From Pseudarthrobacter naphthalenicus (GTDB lineage Bacteria > Actinomycetota > Actinomycetes > Actinomycetales > Micrococcaceae): a DNA stretch of 64,000 bases. The first letter of the stretch is position 1. Each line of letters opens with the position of its first letter. Location: contig NZ_JARESG010000001.1 in NCBI RefSeq assembly GCF_029076445.1, forward strand, positions 124,001 to 188,000. The letters are read 5' to 3'. The notes under the pieces were generated by a model. The model was not told the origin of the DNA. It saw nothing but the letters and a program-made list of their open reading frames with translations, and made no database searches. The position numbers were made by a program, and so were the translations under genes. Positions 8,577 through 25,123 of the stretch are shown piece after piece.

Positions 8577-9703
8577 TGCCCTTTATGGCTAAAGACGTGC
8601 GGATCGAGCAATTGTGGATCCCGGATAGCCTTGATGCGCCGGACGCAGCGGATTTCCTGGCGGCCGTGGAGGTGGGCCGCAAAGTCAGGATGCAGACCTG
8701 GGGGAGTGATGACCTCGCCTACACCCCGTTGGAAAAGCTTCTGGAGCTGGCCGATCCCTACGAACGGCAGGTCATCCTGGTGGCCAAGGTTGACGGCGAG
8801 ATCGTTGGTGCCGTGGACATCGCCCTGCCGTTGACGGACAACCTGGACCTGGCGGAGTTCACCCTGGATATCCTGCCTGAATTCCAGCGGCAGGGTGTGG
8901 GCCGCCAGCTGCTTCAGGCCGCCGAGCACCTTGCCCGCAGCGAGGGCCGCACGCTCATCCTCGTGGACACCAACCATCCGGGGGCGTCACTGCACGAGTT
9001 CGAGAAGGCGCAGCTGGTGCCGGGTTCGGGCCAGGGCTTTGTGCCGCTCGAAAGCCGCGAAGTCGAGTTTGCCCGCAAGACCGGATACACCCTGCAGCAC
9101 ATCGAGCAATTCAGTTCCTGCGCACTTCCGCTGGACACGAAGCTCGTCGCCGATCTGCAGGCCGAAGCCGAGGAAGCCAACAACGGCCGCTACCGGCTCC
9201 ACCACTGGACCGATCGCTGCCCGGATGAGTGGCTCGAAGCGGTGGCCGTGCTCGAGAACCTGGCGGGCGCCGCCGTCGACCCTTCCCTGGAGACTCCCAT
9301 TGAACAGGGCATGGTGTTCGACGGCGGAATCCTCCGGGAAGCGGAAGAGGTCACCATCGCGCAGGGGCGGCGCACGGTGGTCACCGCCGTCGAGCACCTC
9401 GCCAGCGGATCGCTGGTGGGCCTGACGACGATCAGTGTCCTGGCCCACCGGCCGGATGTGGTGTTCCAGGACGACACCCTGGTGCTGCAGGAGCACCGTG
9501 GCAACAAGCTCGGCCTGCTTATCAAGGTGGCCAATATGGAGCGGCTTACCGAACAGTTTCCGGACGCCCGCGTCATCTACACCTGGAACGCGCCGGAGAA
9601 CCGGTACCTGCTGACGGTCAACCAGCAGCTCGGTTTCACCACGGCGGGAGTGACGGGCATCTGGCAGAAGGAACTGCCGAGTCTGAAGGCAAGCGTCAGC
9701 TGA
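8576..9703 (+). CDS. double-GNAT acetyltransferase, second of tandem pair
   Basis: The protein has 375 residues if it starts at ATG 8576, which overlaps the previous stop as TAATG and implies coupling. ATGs at 8555 and 8585 are alternatives. GNAT domain 1 has EFQRQGVGRQLLQAAEHL; domain 2 has EHRGNKLGLLIKVANM and ends NQQLGFTTAGVTGIWQKEL. It aligns by eye with the preceding protein along its length (DRCPDE, LQEDTL/FQDDTL, YTWNA/LTWNA), so the pair arose by duplication. The substrate is unknown. A nearby ribosomal or tRNA target is only speculation. Confidence 0.88.
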   Translation: MPFMAKDVRIEQLWIPDSLDAPDAADFLAAVEVGRKVRMQTWGSDDLAYTPLEKLLELADPYERQVILVAKVDGEIVGAVDIALPLTDNLDLAEFTLDILPEFQRQGVGRQLLQAAEHLARSEGRTLILVDTNHPGASLHEFEKAQLVPGSGQGFVPLESREVEFARKTGYTLQHIEQFSSCALPLDTKLVADLQAEAEEANNGRYRLHHWTDRCPDEWLEAVAVLENLAGAAVDPSLETPIEQGMVFDGGILREAEEVTIAQGRRTVVTAVEHLASGSLVGLTTISVLAHRPDVVFQDDTLVLQEHRGNKLGLLIKVANMERLTEQFPDARVIYTWNAPENRYLLTVNQQLGFTTAGVTGIWQKELPSLKASVS

Positions 9704-9709
9704 GGCGAT

Positions 9710-9739
9710 TTGGTGGAGCGGCCGGGCGTCCCGTAAGCT
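9710..9739 (+). promoter_or_regulatory. candidate promoter of rplJ-rplL
   Basis: TTGGTG at 9710-9715 and TAAGCT at 9734-9739 are 18 bp apart, directly before the L10 leader. Confidence 0.5.
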
Positions 9740-9746
9740 TGAACTA

Positions 9747-9940
9747 CCAAAGACCGTCGGTTGTTGGAAATCCATTCTCCTGAGCGCAGCTCAACTCTGC
9801 AGTTGTGCGCGGGAGGCCAAGTGGGTTTCTGGACGAAGGACCCTGACATAGGGCGGCCGGCGCAGGTGAACGAAGCAAACGCTCCACGGCATAAGCCATG
9901 TTGAGCCAAGCCCCGTGCATCTGCGCGGGGCGTTTTTAGT
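9747..9940 (+). promoter_or_regulatory. ribosomal protein L10 leader
   Basis: A structured leader of about 190 nt precedes rplJ. It starts CCAAAGACCG and contains the ACATAGGGCGG stretch that resembles L10-binding leaders as I remember them. It ends in a terminator-like hairpin. In the known mechanism, L10 with L7/L12 binds the leader and represses the operon. Confidence 0.7.
9910..9940 (+). terminator. attenuator hairpin in the L10 leader
   Basis: GCCCCG pairs with CGGGGC around a 10-nt loop, followed by TTTTTAGTTTT. Lying 58 bp before rplJ, it can stop transcription before the coding region, consistent with attenuation by L10. Confidence 0.75.
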
Positions 9941-9997
9941 TTTAGCTCACCTGAGCGGGGACCGTCGCATACCGGCACTATCCCCGGAAGGAGGGTT

Positions 9998-10609
9998 ATG
10001 GCAACGCCTACAAAGGTTTCAGCAGTAGCTGAGATCACTAACGATTTCAAGGAATCGAACGCCGCTGTCCTGACCGAATACCGTGGGCTCACCGTTGCAC
10101 AGCTCAAGCAGCTGCGTGTTTCTCTCGGCCAGGACACCAAGTTCTCGGTCGTCAAGAACACCCTGACCGCCATTGCAGCGAAGGAAGCCGGCGTTGAAGC
10201 ATTCAACGACCAGCTCTCCGGCCCCACTGCAATCGCGTTCATCAAGGGTGACGCAGTTGCCGCTGCCAAGAGCCTGACGGATTTTGCCAAGGCCAACAAG
10301 CAGCTGGTCATCAAGACCGGTTACTTCGAGGGCAAGGCACTGAACGCCGCCGAAGTTACTGCTCTGGCTGCGCTCGAGTCCCGCGAGCTGCAGCTCGCCA
10401 AGGTTGCAGGCATCCTCAAGGCTCCTGCTGCCGCCGCTGCACGCATCATTGACGCACTGCGCCTCAAGCTTGAAGAAGAGAACGGTGCACCGGCAGCTGC
10501 CGAGGCTCCCGCCGCTGAAGAAGCTCCTGCAGCTGAAGAAGCAACTGACGTTGTAGCAGAAGACGGTGCAGAGGCTCCCGCCGAAGCACCCGCTGCCGAA
10601 GAGAACTAG
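9998..10609 (+). CDS. rplJ: 50S ribosomal protein L10
   Basis: The 203-residue L10 anchors L7/L12 dimers to the ribosomal stalk. The start ATG follows GGAAGGAGGG. The N-terminal rRNA-binding domain shows VLTEYRGLTVAQLKQLR and SVVKNTL; the helical L7/L12-binding region covers about residues 130-165. Residues about 166-203 are an Ala/Glu/Pro repeat tail absent from the usual 165-175-residue family length. It is regulated by the leader upstream. Confidence 0.97.
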   Translation: MATPTKVSAVAEITNDFKESNAAVLTEYRGLTVAQLKQLRVSLGQDTKFSVVKNTLTAIAAKEAGVEAFNDQLSGPTAIAFIKGDAVAAAKSLTDFAKANKQLVIKTGYFEGKALNAAEVTALAALESRELQLAKVAGILKAPAAAAARIIDALRLKLEEENGAPAAAEAPAAEEAPAAEEATDVVAEDGAEAPAEAPAAEEN

Positions 10610-10689
10610 TTTCTCTTTACCCACCAGACTCCGGTGCGATGGCAACGGCCCAGGCCGCCAGGCACCACCTATAGGAAGGACGCCACACC

Positions 10690-11067
10690 ATGGCGAAGCT
10701 CACCAACGAAGAGCTCATTGAAGCTTTCAAGGAACTGACCATCATCGAGCTCTCCGAGTTCGTCAAGCTCTTCGAAGAGACCTTCGAAGTAACTGCAGCT
10801 GCTGTTGCTGTTGCCGGCCCCGCCGGTGGCGGCGCTGCTGAAGAAGCAGAAGAGAAGACCGAATTCGACGTCGTTCTCGAATCTGCTGGCGAAAAGAAGA
10901 TCGCAGTGATCAAGGAAGTTCGCGCCATCACTTCCCTCGGTCTCAAGGAAGCCAAGGACGTTGTCGACAGCGCTCCGAAGGCTGTTCTCGAAGGCGTCAC
11001 CAAGGAAGCTGCCGAAAAGGCAAAGGAGCAGCTTGAGGCTGCCGGCGCTACCGTTACCCTCAAGTAA
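10690..11067 (+). CDS. rplL: 50S ribosomal protein L7/L12
   Basis: The 125-residue stalk protein recruits and stimulates translational GTPases. The N-terminal dimerisation helices ([22 protein letters not shown]) are followed by an Ala/Gly hinge (about 38-52) and the C-terminal factor-binding domain ([22 protein letters not shown], split over two conserved helices). It is the last gene before a strong terminator. An 80-bp gap separates it from rplJ. Confidence 0.97.
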   Translation: MAKLTNEELIEAFKELTIIELSEFVKLFEETFEVTAAAVAVAGPAGGGAAEEAEEKTEFDVVLESAGEKKIAVIKEVRAITSLGLKEAKDVVDSAPKAVLEGVTKEAAEKAKEQLEAAGATVTLK

Positions 11068-11082
11068 CTCACGCTGCTTCAC

Positions 11083-11125
11083 GGAAAACCCCGCCCCACT
11101 GCCAGCCAGTTGGGCGGGGTTTTCC
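11083..11125. terminator. terminator after rplL
   Basis: GGAAAACCCCGCCC pairs with GGGCGGGGTTTTCC around a 15-nt region. The A and T runs within the arms let it act on both strands. Confidence 0.88.
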
Positions 11126-11135
11126 TGCGTCTGAG

Positions 11136-11201
11136 CCCAACTGGGTAGCGCGAACTGTCGTTTTGAGCGCTCAAAACGACAGTTCGCGCTACCTACATGG
11201 G
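11136..11201. repeat. 66-bp palindromic repeat, family A copy 1
   Basis: The core 11144-11193 is a perfect 50-bp palindrome (GGTAGCGCGAACTGTCG on the left arm, meeting at GAGCGCTC). The flanks are CCCAACT and CATGGG. Copies 2 and 3 are at 32452 and 46109 and are also 66 bp. It lies between convergent rplL and the YbaK-like gene, whose stop codon is inside it. Confidence 0.92.
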
Positions 11202-11696
11202 GTTGGGATCCGAAATATCGGCGACGACGGCGCCCAGGGCGGCGGTAAGCTGGTCGGCTTCAACGAAGGCGCTGTAGCCGTGTTCCCCGGCGCCCATGGA
11301 GATCCGCCGGCCCGTGATGGTCGCGTCCGCGTAGACAGGCCAGGCCGTGGTGCTGCCGAGCGGCGTGATGGTGCCGCGCTCGTACCCCGTGGCGTCCAGG
11401 GCCACATCCGCGGCCGGCAGCGACAACTTGTTCACGCCCACCAGCGCCCGCAGTTTGGGCCAGGAGATCTGCCGGTCGCCCGGAATCAGCGCAAACAGGA
11501 ACGTGCCGTCCTTGTGTTTGACCACCAGCGACTTCACGATGTCGGCCGGGGTGATGCCCAGAATCCCGGCCGCCTCCTCCAGGCTGCGGGCCGCCATCCG
11601 CTCCACGATGCGGACGTCCACACCGCGCGCCGCGGCGTCTGCCAGGAAGCGCTGACGTCCGACGGCGGCGCTCCCGCTTTCGAGTTGCCCTGCCAC
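11193..11696 (-). CDS. YbaK/EbsC-type aminoacyl-tRNA editing protein
   Basis: The 167-residue stand-alone editing domain belongs to the YbaK/ProX superfamily, whose members deacylate mischarged tRNA. Family motifs include DIVKSLVVKHKDG, FLFALIPGDRQI and a GSTTAWPVYAD region that corresponds to the GG.SP loop. It resembles the actinobacterial YbaK/EbsC branch; the exact tRNA specificity is unknown. Its TAG stop lies inside the right arm of the palindromic repeat. A 15-bp gap separates it from the thiolase on the same strand, so the two may be cotranscribed. Confidence 0.88.
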   Translation of the reverse strand: MAGQLESGSAAVGRQRFLADAAARGVDVRIVERMAARSLEEAAGILGITPADIVKSLVVKHKDGTFLFALIPGDRQISWPKLRALVGVNKLSLPAADVALDATGYERGTITPLGSTTAWPVYADATITGRRISMGAGEHGYSAFVEADQLTAALGAVVADISDPNPM

Positions 11697-11711
11697 TGGT
11701 CCCGCCCAGCC

Positions 11712-12911
11712 TTAGTCGCGGTACAGCAGGAGGGCTTCGCCCTGGCCGCCGCCGCCGCAGAGGGACACGGCGGCCTTGCCGCGGCCGCGCCGCTTCAGTT
11801 CATGCGCCGCATGCAGGGCCAGCCTTGCGCCGGACGCTCCGATGGGGTGGCCCAGGGCGATGGCGCCGCCGTGGATGTTGCACTGGTCCAGGGGGTACTC
11901 CAGGTCTTTCAGGGACTGCACCGCCACCGACCCGAACGCTTCGTTGATCTCGATGAAGTCCAGGTCCTTGGTGGTCCAACCGGCCCGCTCGAGGGCACTC
12001 TTGATCGCGTTTGACGGCTGGGAATGCAGGGAGTTGTCAGGGCCCGCCACCTGGCCCGGCTTGCCCACCACGGCCAGGTATTCGAGCCCGTTGTCCTCGG
12101 CGAACTGTCGTGATGTAAGCACCAGGGCCGCGGCGCCGTCGGATAGGGGAGAGGAGTTTCCGGCGGTGATGGTCCCGTCCGTGACGAAGGCCGCCCGCAG
12201 GCCGGCGAGCGTCTCGATGGACGTGTTGGGCCGGACGCCTTCGTCCGTGGCCACAACCAGGGGGTCACCCTTGCGCTGCTTGACGCTGATGGGCGCTATC
12301 TCGTCGTCGAAAACGCCGTTCTTCGCAGCCAGAGCGGCACGCTGATGGGATTGTGCCGCCACGTCGTCCTGCGAAGTCCGGCTGATGCCGAGGGTCAGGT
12401 TTTTGGTCTCGGTGGACAGACCCATGGACTGGCCGTCGAAGGCGTCCGTCAGGCCGTCGTGGGCGGCAGCGTCCAAGGCCTGGATGGCGCCGTACGTCCA
12501 GCCTTGGCGGGAACCGGGCAGCAGATGGGGTGCCCGGGTCATGGATTCCTGGCCGCCCGCCACCACTACCGTTGCGTCACCGCTGCGGATCATGCGGGCG
12601 GCGTCGATCACCGCGGTCAGCCCGGACAGGCACACCTTGTTGATGGTGACGCTCGGGACGTTCCAGCCGATGCCGGCACCAATGGCGCTCTGCCGTGCCG
12701 CGTTCTGACCTGCACCGGCCTGCAGCACCTGGCCCATGATGACCGCGTCCACTTTGCCCGCGTCCACACCGCTCGCCGTGAGCGCGGCCTTGATGGCATG
12801 TGCGCCGAGTTCGACGGCGGTAAAGCTGGCCAGCTGCCCGTTCAGGCGGCCCTGCGGGGTCCGCGCTGCCGCCAGGATAACAACGTCAGTGTTGTTCATG
12901 GAGTTGCCCAT
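11712..12911 (-). CDS. acetyl-CoA C-acyltransferase (thiolase)
   Basis: The 399-residue thiolase condenses or cleaves acyl-CoA. The active-site Cys is in KVCLSGL (residue about 93), the His in GHPIGASG and the second Cys in CGGGGQG near the C-terminus. Sequence and length fit the acetoacetyl-CoA biosynthetic group, though a degradative role is possible. ATG 12911 has GGAAGAG upstream; a second ATG at 12899 is an alternative. The YbaK-like gene follows on the same strand. Confidence 0.94.
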   Translation of the reverse strand: MGNSMNNTDVVILAAARTPQGRLNGQLASFTAVELGAHAIKAALTASGVDAGKVDAVIMGQVLQAGAGQNAARQSAIGAGIGWNVPSVTINKVCLSGLTAVIDAARMIRSGDATVVVAGGQESMTRAPHLLPGSRQGWTYGAIQALDAAAHDGLTDAFDGQSMGLSTETKNLTLGISRTSQDDVAAQSHQRAALAAKNGVFDDEIAPISVKQRKGDPLVVATDEGVRPNTSIETLAGLRAAFVTDGTITAGNSSPLSDGAAALVLTSRQFAEDNGLEYLAVVGKPGQVAGPDNSLHSQPSNAIKSALERAGWTTKDLDFIEINEAFGSVAVQSLKDLEYPLDQCNIHGGAIALGHPIGASGARLALHAAHELKRRGRGKAAVSLCGGGGQGEALLLYRD

Positions 12912-13158
12912 TATGATCTCTTCCGCTCTCTAACGTGTAAGCCCGTACCGTATAGGCCAAGGCTATCGTGAGCCTCCTCACACGTTAATCAAAACGCAGA
13001 AAAGGCCGCCGGGATTCCGCGGCGTGGGGAGAGGCGTGGGGAGAACTGCCCATCTGCCTGACGTGCAGCCTCCCGCCACGATGCGTAGGGTGGACGGCGG
13101 AGGCAAAGCCTCGTGCCACGCAATGGCCTCGGGCAACGCAACAACAGGGAGCAAAATC

Positions 13159-13635
13159 TTGAAGCACATCCTCGCCGCAGCGGCTGTCGTCTGCCTTGCC
13201 GGCCTCACGGCCTGCAGCGTTACCGCTCCTGCTCCGGAGGGCTCCGCTTCGCCGACCACCGCAGTGACCTCCAGCTCCGCACCCGCCCAGGCAACGCCGT
13301 CGCGCTCCACGGGCAGCACAGGTGCCGCCACGCCCCAGGCTGCGCAGGTCAAGGAAGGCTGCGAGCAGTTCAATTCGCTCTTCGCCGAGTACCGGGCGAG
13401 CGAGCCGACCTCCAACGCCTACGAAGACATTTACACCAAGGCAGCGAAAGCAAGGACCGCGTATACGGGGAACCTGAGGGCACTGTTTTCCTCGCTGGCT
13501 GCCATGGCGATCAGCCATTCCTCCGTCGTCGAGAAGGGCGGCGAGCCGGACCAGGCAACCAAGGATGCCGTGCGGGACGCGGTTTTTGCGAATGCCGAAG
13601 CCTGCACGGCCCAGGGCGTGACGCTGACCCTCTGA
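13159..13635 (+). CDS. putative lipoprotein, function unknown
   Basis: From TTG 13159 (AGGGAG seven bases upstream) the protein has 158 residues. A lipoprotein signal (KHILAAAAVVCLAGLTACS) ends in lipobox LTAC, with Cys at about residue 18. A Ser/Thr/Pro/Ala linker (residues 20-65) leads to a helical domain of about 90 residues with two Cys (EGCEQF and EACTAQ) that could form a disulfide. I do not recognise the family. Upstream in-frame ATGs would place the signal sequence internally, so they are less likely. It lies before the rpoB promoter on the same strand. Confidence 0.8.
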   Translation: MKHILAAAAVVCLAGLTACSVTAPAPEGSASPTTAVTSSSAPAQATPSRSTGSTGAATPQAAQVKEGCEQFNSLFAEYRASEPTSNAYEDIYTKAAKARTAYTGNLRALFSSLAAMAISHSSVVEKGGEPDQATKDAVRDAVFANAEACTAQGVTLTL

Positions 13636-13683
13636 CTCGGAGTTGCACGAAAGCTGCCGTGTTTGCGCCGAAAAAATCGGTGC

Positions 13684-13712
13684 TTGCAAAACATGCGGTT
13701 GTGGGGTAGACA
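13684..13712 (+). promoter_or_regulatory. candidate rpoB promoter
   Basis: TTGCAA at 13684-13689 and TAGACA at 13707-13712 are spaced 17 bp apart, about 240 bp before rpoB. The 316-bp gap between the lipoprotein and rpoB holds no other gene that I can see. Confidence 0.5.
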
Positions 13713-13769
13713 CGTAATTGGTTTTGCCGTATCGTAGATATTTGCGTCTTCCCTGTTTACCTTCAGCCT

Positions 13770-13864
13770 TCATATAGCGGTGGGCTTTGCCTGGCAGCTG
13801 ACCATCAACGTGCCGTCAACAACGTCATTGTATGGTCGGCCCCGGCCCCGGGTCATATAGCGGA
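13770..13864 (+). promoter_or_regulatory. repeated TCATATAGCGG motif in the rpoB leader
   Basis: TCATATAGCGG occurs at 13770-13780 and, as GTCATATAGCGGA, at 13852-13864. The same 13-mer recurs before rpoA at 52475-52487. It could be a -10-type element (TATAGC) or a regulator site. Confidence 0.45.
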
Positions 13865-13951
13865 ACCGGATGGTAGCACTGCGGAGTCATTTCGCAGGGT
13901 GCACAGCGGGGGAGATCTGAAAACGCCTGAAGGTCTGTGGAAGGATCCCTC

Positions 13952-17461
<3,510 letters not shown>

Positions 17462-17473
17462 TTAGGTGAGGGT

Positions 17474-17516
17474 ACCGGGAAAAGCAAGCGGCCCCGCCGC
17501 GCTGACTTTTCCCGGT
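17474..17516 (+). promoter_or_regulatory. perfect hairpin between rpoB and rpoC
   Basis: ACCGGGAAAAG pairs perfectly with CTTTTCCCGGT across a GC-rich 21-nt loop. No T tract follows, so an RNase processing site or partial attenuator is more likely than a full terminator. Confidence 0.7.
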
Positions 17517-17582
17517 GCACCACCTCCCTCCTCCCGCACCCAAGACTTCAGAATTTAGAGAACAAGAGAGAACAGGGACCAT

Positions 17583-21482
<3,900 letters not shown>

Positions 21483-21490
21483 CCGCTAAA

Positions 21491-21555
21491 GCAACGCGGG
21501 GTCACTTACGGCCCGATCCACACCTCGGATTGGGCTCAAAGTGACCCCGCGTTGC
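21491..21555. repeat. nested palindrome after rpoC (candidate family C)
   Basis: The outer arms GCAACGCGGGGTCACTT (21491-21507) and its exact complement (21539-21555) form 17 bp. Inside, GCCCGATCC pairs with GGATTGGGC. TGTTT follows, so it may also end rpoBC transcription. At 65 bp it matches the size of family A, but only this copy is in the window. Confidence 0.8.
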
Positions 21556-21905
21556 TGTTTAAGCCGTGCGCTCCTCTTTAGGGGCGGACGACGTCGGCAC
21601 CCGGCTTCCGCCGTCGTCCTCCATACACCCGATTAAGGCTCAGGAGCAAGCCGTGCTAGAATTTTGGTAATTGTTCTGTGTGGCAGTGGATGAAGGCCGC
21701 CGCAGCATCATTTTGGTTTTGTTCTCATGATGCTGGGTGTGAGCTTGTTTCCGGGTTGCGGGCTAGGTGCGCGACGAATGCCACTCTTTTGCACGCCTAG
21801 GTACGTTTCAAGACACCGAGGCTGCAGGGACAACGCCAAAACCGATGCAGAGACGGCTGACGCCTGAATGTGCCGGTAGAGATCAAACCAACGGAGAACA
21901 CGAGA
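21556..21905 (+). other. str-operon upstream region
   Basis: The stretch holds no convincing gene. It contains a GGACGAC/GTCGTCC inverted repeat near 21590-21619, the candidate promoter at 21633-21662 and a leader of about 240 nt for rpsL. Confidence 0.6.
21633..21662 (+). promoter_or_regulatory. candidate str-operon promoter
   Basis: TAGAAT at 21657-21662 is a good -10. TTAAGG 18 bp upstream is a weak -35. Confidence 0.45.
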
Positions 21906-22280
21906 GTGCCTACGATTAACCAGCTGGTCCGCAAGGGCCGCACGCCTAAGGTCAAAAAGACCAAGGCTCCTGCCCTTAACGGCAGCCCGATGCGCCGCGG
22001 TGTTTGCACCCGCGTTTACACCACCACCCCCAAGAAGCCGAACTCGGCTCTGCGTAAGGTTGCACGTGTGCGCCTCAACGGTGGCGTTGAAGTTACTGCT
22101 TACATCCCCGGTGTAGGCCACAACCTGCAGGAGCACTCCATTGTGCTCGTTCGCGGCGGTCGTGTTAAGGACCTTCCGGGTGTCCGCTACAAGATCGTCC
22201 GTGGCGCCCTCGATACCCAGGGTGTGAAGAACCGTAAGCAGGCACGCAGCCGCTACGGCGCAAAGATGGAGAAGAAGTAA
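21906..22280 (+). CDS. rpsL: 30S ribosomal protein S12
   Basis: The 124-residue S12 acts in decoding. GTG 21906 gives [12 protein letters not shown], the standard family N-terminus; the open frame extends 12 codons upstream without conservation. The streptomycin-relevant regions [17 protein letters not shown] and GHNLQEHS look wild type. It is the first gene of rpsL-rpsG-fusA-tuf, with rpsG 1 bp downstream. Confidence 0.98.
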   Translation: MPTINQLVRKGRTPKVKKTKAPALNGSPMRRGVCTRVYTTTPKKPNSALRKVARVRLNGGVEVTAYIPGVGHNLQEHSIVLVRGGRVKDLPGVRYKIVRGALDTQGVKNRKQARSRYGAKMEKK

Positions 22281-22281
22281 T

Positions 22282-22752
22282 ATGCCTCGCAAGGGTCCGG
22301 CCCCGAAGCGGCCGCTCGTACTAGATCCCGTTTACGGCTCCCCGTTGGTCACCCAGCTGATCAACAAGGTGCTGGTTGACGGCAAGAAGTCCACCGCAGA
22401 GCGCATCGTTTACGGTGCCCTCGAAGGCGCCCGCGCCAAGTCCGGCGGCGACCCCGTAGCAGCCCTCAAGAAGGCCATGGAGAACGTCAAGCCTTCCCTC
22501 GAGGTCCGCTCACGCCGCGTTGGTGGCGCAACCTACCAGGTTCCGGTTGAGGTCAAGCCGGGTCGCTCGACCGCCCTCGCCCTGCGCTGGCTGGTTGGCT
22601 ACTCCAAGGCCCGCCGCGAAAAGACCATGACCGAGCGCCTCCAGAACGAAATCCTGGATGCCTCCAACGGTCTCGGTGCCGCTGTGAAGCGTCGCGAAGA
22701 CACCCACAAGATGGCCGAGTCCAACAAGGCCTTCGCACACTACCGCTGGTAA
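22282..22752 (+). CDS. rpsG: 30S ribosomal protein S7
   Basis: The 156-residue S7 organises the 30S head and contacts E-site t[23 protein letters not shown] and the motif [14 protein letters not shown] are typical. The 1-bp gap after rpsL suggests translational coupling. S7 represses this operon in E. coli; no matching mRNA site was identified here. Confidence 0.98.
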   Translation: MPRKGPAPKRPLVLDPVYGSPLVTQLINKVLVDGKKSTAERIVYGALEGARAKSGGDPVAALKKAMENVKPSLEVRSRRVGGATYQVPVEVKPGRSTALALRWLVGYSKARREKTMTERLQNEILDASNGLGAAVKRREDTHKMAESNKAFAHYRW

Positions 22753-22821
22753 TACTTCCCGGACGCCGCCGGCTCAGCTGAGCCGGCGGCGAACGTGCAG
22801 TCCATCCGAAAGGGAGACACC

Positions 22822-24936
22822 GTGGCACAGGACGTGCTTACCGACCTTAGTAAGGTCCGCAACATCGGCATCATGGCCCACATTGATGCCGGCAAGACCA
22901 CCACCACCGAGCGCATCCTGTTTTACACGGGTGTGAACCACAAGATTGGCGAAACGCACGACGGCGCTTCGACCACCGACTGGATGGAACAGGAAAAGGA
23001 ACGCGGCATCACCATCACGTCTGCCGCCGTGACCTGCTTCTGGGAAAACAACCAGATCAACATCATTGACACCCCGGGTCACGTTGACTTCACCGTTGAG
23101 GTTGAGCGCTCACTGCGCGTCCTCGATGGTGCTGTCGCCGTTTTTGATGGCAAGGAAGGCGTTGAGCCGCAGTCTGAGACCGTTTGGCGCCAGGCTGACA
23201 AGTACAACGTTCCGCGCATCTGCTTCGTCAACAAGATGGACAAGCTCGGCGCTGACTTCTACTTCACCGTAGACACCATCATCAGCCGCCTCGGCGCCAA
23301 GCCGCTGGTTATGCAGCTGCCCATCGGTGCCGAGAACGACTTCATCGGCGTCGTAGACCTGCTGTACATGCGTGCACTGGTCTGGCCCGGCGACTCCAAG
23401 GGTGACGTCACCATGGGTGCCAAGTACGAGATCCAGGAGATCCCGGCTGACCTCAAGGAAAAGGCTGAAGAGTACCGCGCACACCTCATTGAGGCCGTTG
23501 CGGAGTCCTCCGAAGAGCTCATGGAGAAGTACCTCGAAGGCGAAGAAATTTCCGTCGACGAGCTCAAGGCCGGCATCCGCAAGATGACCATCAACTCTGA
23601 GCTCTACCCGGTCTTCTGTGGCTCCGCGTTCAAGAACCGTGGCGTTCAGCCGATGCTCGATGCTGTCATCGACTACCTGCCGAACCCGCTCGACGTCCCC
23701 CCGATGGTCGGTCACGATCCCCGGGACGAAGAGAAGGAACTGACCCGTAAGCCGTCTGCTGATGAGCCGTTCTCGGCTCTGGCGTTCAAGATTGCCGCGC
23801 ACCCGTTCTTCGGCCAGCTCACCTTCATCCGCGTGTACTCCGGTCACGTGGAAGCAGGCGCCCAGGTGGTCAACTCCACCAAGGGCAAGAAGGAGCGCAT
23901 CGGCAAGCTGTTCCAGATGCACGCCAACAAGGAAATGCCCGTCGAGGGCGCTACCGCCGGCCACATCTACGCAGCGATCGGTCTGAAGGACACCACCACG
24001 GGTGACACCCTGTGTGATTCCGCCAACCAGATCGTCCTCGAGTCCATGAGCTTCCCGGAGCCCGTGATCTCGGTTGCCATCGAGCCGAACACCAAGGGTG
24101 ACCAGGAGAAGCTCTCCACGGCCATCCAGAAGCTCTCCGCTGAGGACCCGACCTTCCAGGTCTCCCTCAACGAAGACACCGGTCAGACCATCATCGCCGG
24201 CATGGGCGAGCTTCACCTGGACATCCTGGTGGACCGCATGCGCCGCGAATTCAAGGTCGAGGCAAACGTCGGCAAGCCGCAGGTTGCTTACCGCGAAACC
24301 ATCAAGCGTGCTGTAGAGCGTCACGACTACACGCACAAGAAGCAGACCGGTGGTTCGGGTCAGTTCGCAAAGATCCAGATCGCGATCGAGCCGATGGACA
24401 CTGCCGACGGCGAGCTGTACGCGTTTGAGAACAAGGTCACCGGTGGCCGCGTTCCGCGCGAATACATCCCGTCCGTTGATGCGGGTATCCAGGATGCGCT
24501 GAACGACGGCGTCCTGGCCGGTTACCCGGTTGTTGGCATCAAGGCAACGCTGATTGACGGCGCCTACCACGATGTTGACTCCTCGGAAATGGCGTTCAAG
24601 ATCGCCGGCCGTATGGCTTTCAAGGAAGCCGCACGCAAGGCGAACCCTGTCCTGCTTGAACCGCTGATGGATGTCGAAGTCCGCACCCCTGAGGAATACA
24701 TGGGTGAAGTTATCGGCGACATCAACTCACGCCGTGGCCAGATGCAGTCCATGGAAGATGCACAGGGTGTCAAGGTCATCCGTGCGCACGTCCCGCTGTC
24801 CGGCATGTTCGGATACATCGGTGACCTGCGTTCGAAGACCCAGGGCCGCGCTGTGTACTCCATGACCTTCAACAGCTACGCCGAGGTCCCGAAGGCAGTT
24901 GCCGACGAGATCATCCAGAAGACCCGCGGCGAATAG
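22822..24936 (+). CDS. fusA: elongation factor G
   Basis: The 704-residue GTPase drives translocation. GTG 22822 is preceded by AAGGGAG, giving [20 protein letters not shown] (start region). G-domain motifs are [10 protein letters not shown] (G1), RGITITSAA (G2), DTPGHVDF (G3) and NKMDK (G4). Domain IV begins near [16 protein letters not shown]. Its full length and place between rpsG and tuf identify the housekeeping EF-G rather than a paralogue. Confidence 0.98.
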   Translation: MAQDVLTDLSKVRNIGIMAHIDAGKTTTTERILFYTGVNHKIGETHDGASTTDWMEQEKERGITITSAAVTCFWENNQINIIDTPGHVDFTVEVERSLRVLDGAVAVFDGKEGVEPQSETVWRQADKYNVPRICFVNKMDKLGADFYFTVDTIISRLGAKPLVMQLPIGAENDFIGVVDLLYMRALVWPGDSKGDVTMGAKYEIQEIPADLKEKAEEYRAHLIEAVAESSEELMEKYLEGEEISVDELKAGIRKMTINSELYPVFCGSAFKNRGVQPMLDAVIDYLPNPLDVPPMVGHDPRDEEKELTRKPSADEPFSALAFKIAAHPFFGQLTFIRVYSGHVEAGAQVVNSTKGKKERIGKLFQMHANKEMPVEGATAGHIYAAIGLKDTTTGDTLCDSANQIVLESMSFPEPVISVAIEPNTKGDQEKLSTAIQKLSAEDPTFQVSLNEDTGQTIIAGMGELHLDILVDRMRREFKVEANVGKPQVAYRETIKRAVERHDYTHKKQTGGSGQFAKIQIAIEPMDTADGELYAFENKVTGGRVPREYIPSVDAGIQDALNDGVLAGYPVVGIKATLIDGAYHDVDSSEMAFKIAGRMAFKEAARKANPVLLEPLMDVEVRTPEEYMGEVIGDINSRRGQMQSMEDAQGVKVIRAHVPLSGMFGYIGDLRSKTQGRAVYSMTFNSYAEVPKAVADEIIQKTRGE

Positions 24937-24995
24937 TCTTCGGACTTTCACAGCGACAAACTCGGGTGTGCTTCCGCTAGACGGAGGCTCGCCTG

Positions 24996-25057
24996 GTGCA
25001 GATGGCCGGAACACGGCCGGATGCAGTCCGGTCCAGCCGGGTTGCGGCCATCTGCAC
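24996..25057 (+). promoter_or_regulatory. large inverted repeat between fusA and tuf
   Basis: GTGCAGATGGCCG (24996-25008) pairs perfectly with CGGCCATCTGCAC (25045-25057). The 36-nt interior can form further GC stems. There is no T tract. It may partly terminate or process the fusA transcript ahead of a separate tuf promoter. Confidence 0.7.
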
Positions 25058-25123
25058 GAACAGGCTCTAGGCACTAGTATTAGTTCCTGAATCTGCAATT
25101 TCACCAATCCAAAGCCCCCCAAG

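Noticed and set aside
23110..24570. Minus-strand frame (486 codons) opposite fusA
   Set aside because: Composition (Val/Leu/Asp/Gly/His) is that of an antisense reading of a GC-rich gene; no motifs.
24996..25057. tRNA-like structure between fusA and tuf
   Set aside because: No anticodon arm or T-loop consensus (TTCGA) at the right place; it is only an inverted repeat with GC-rich interior.
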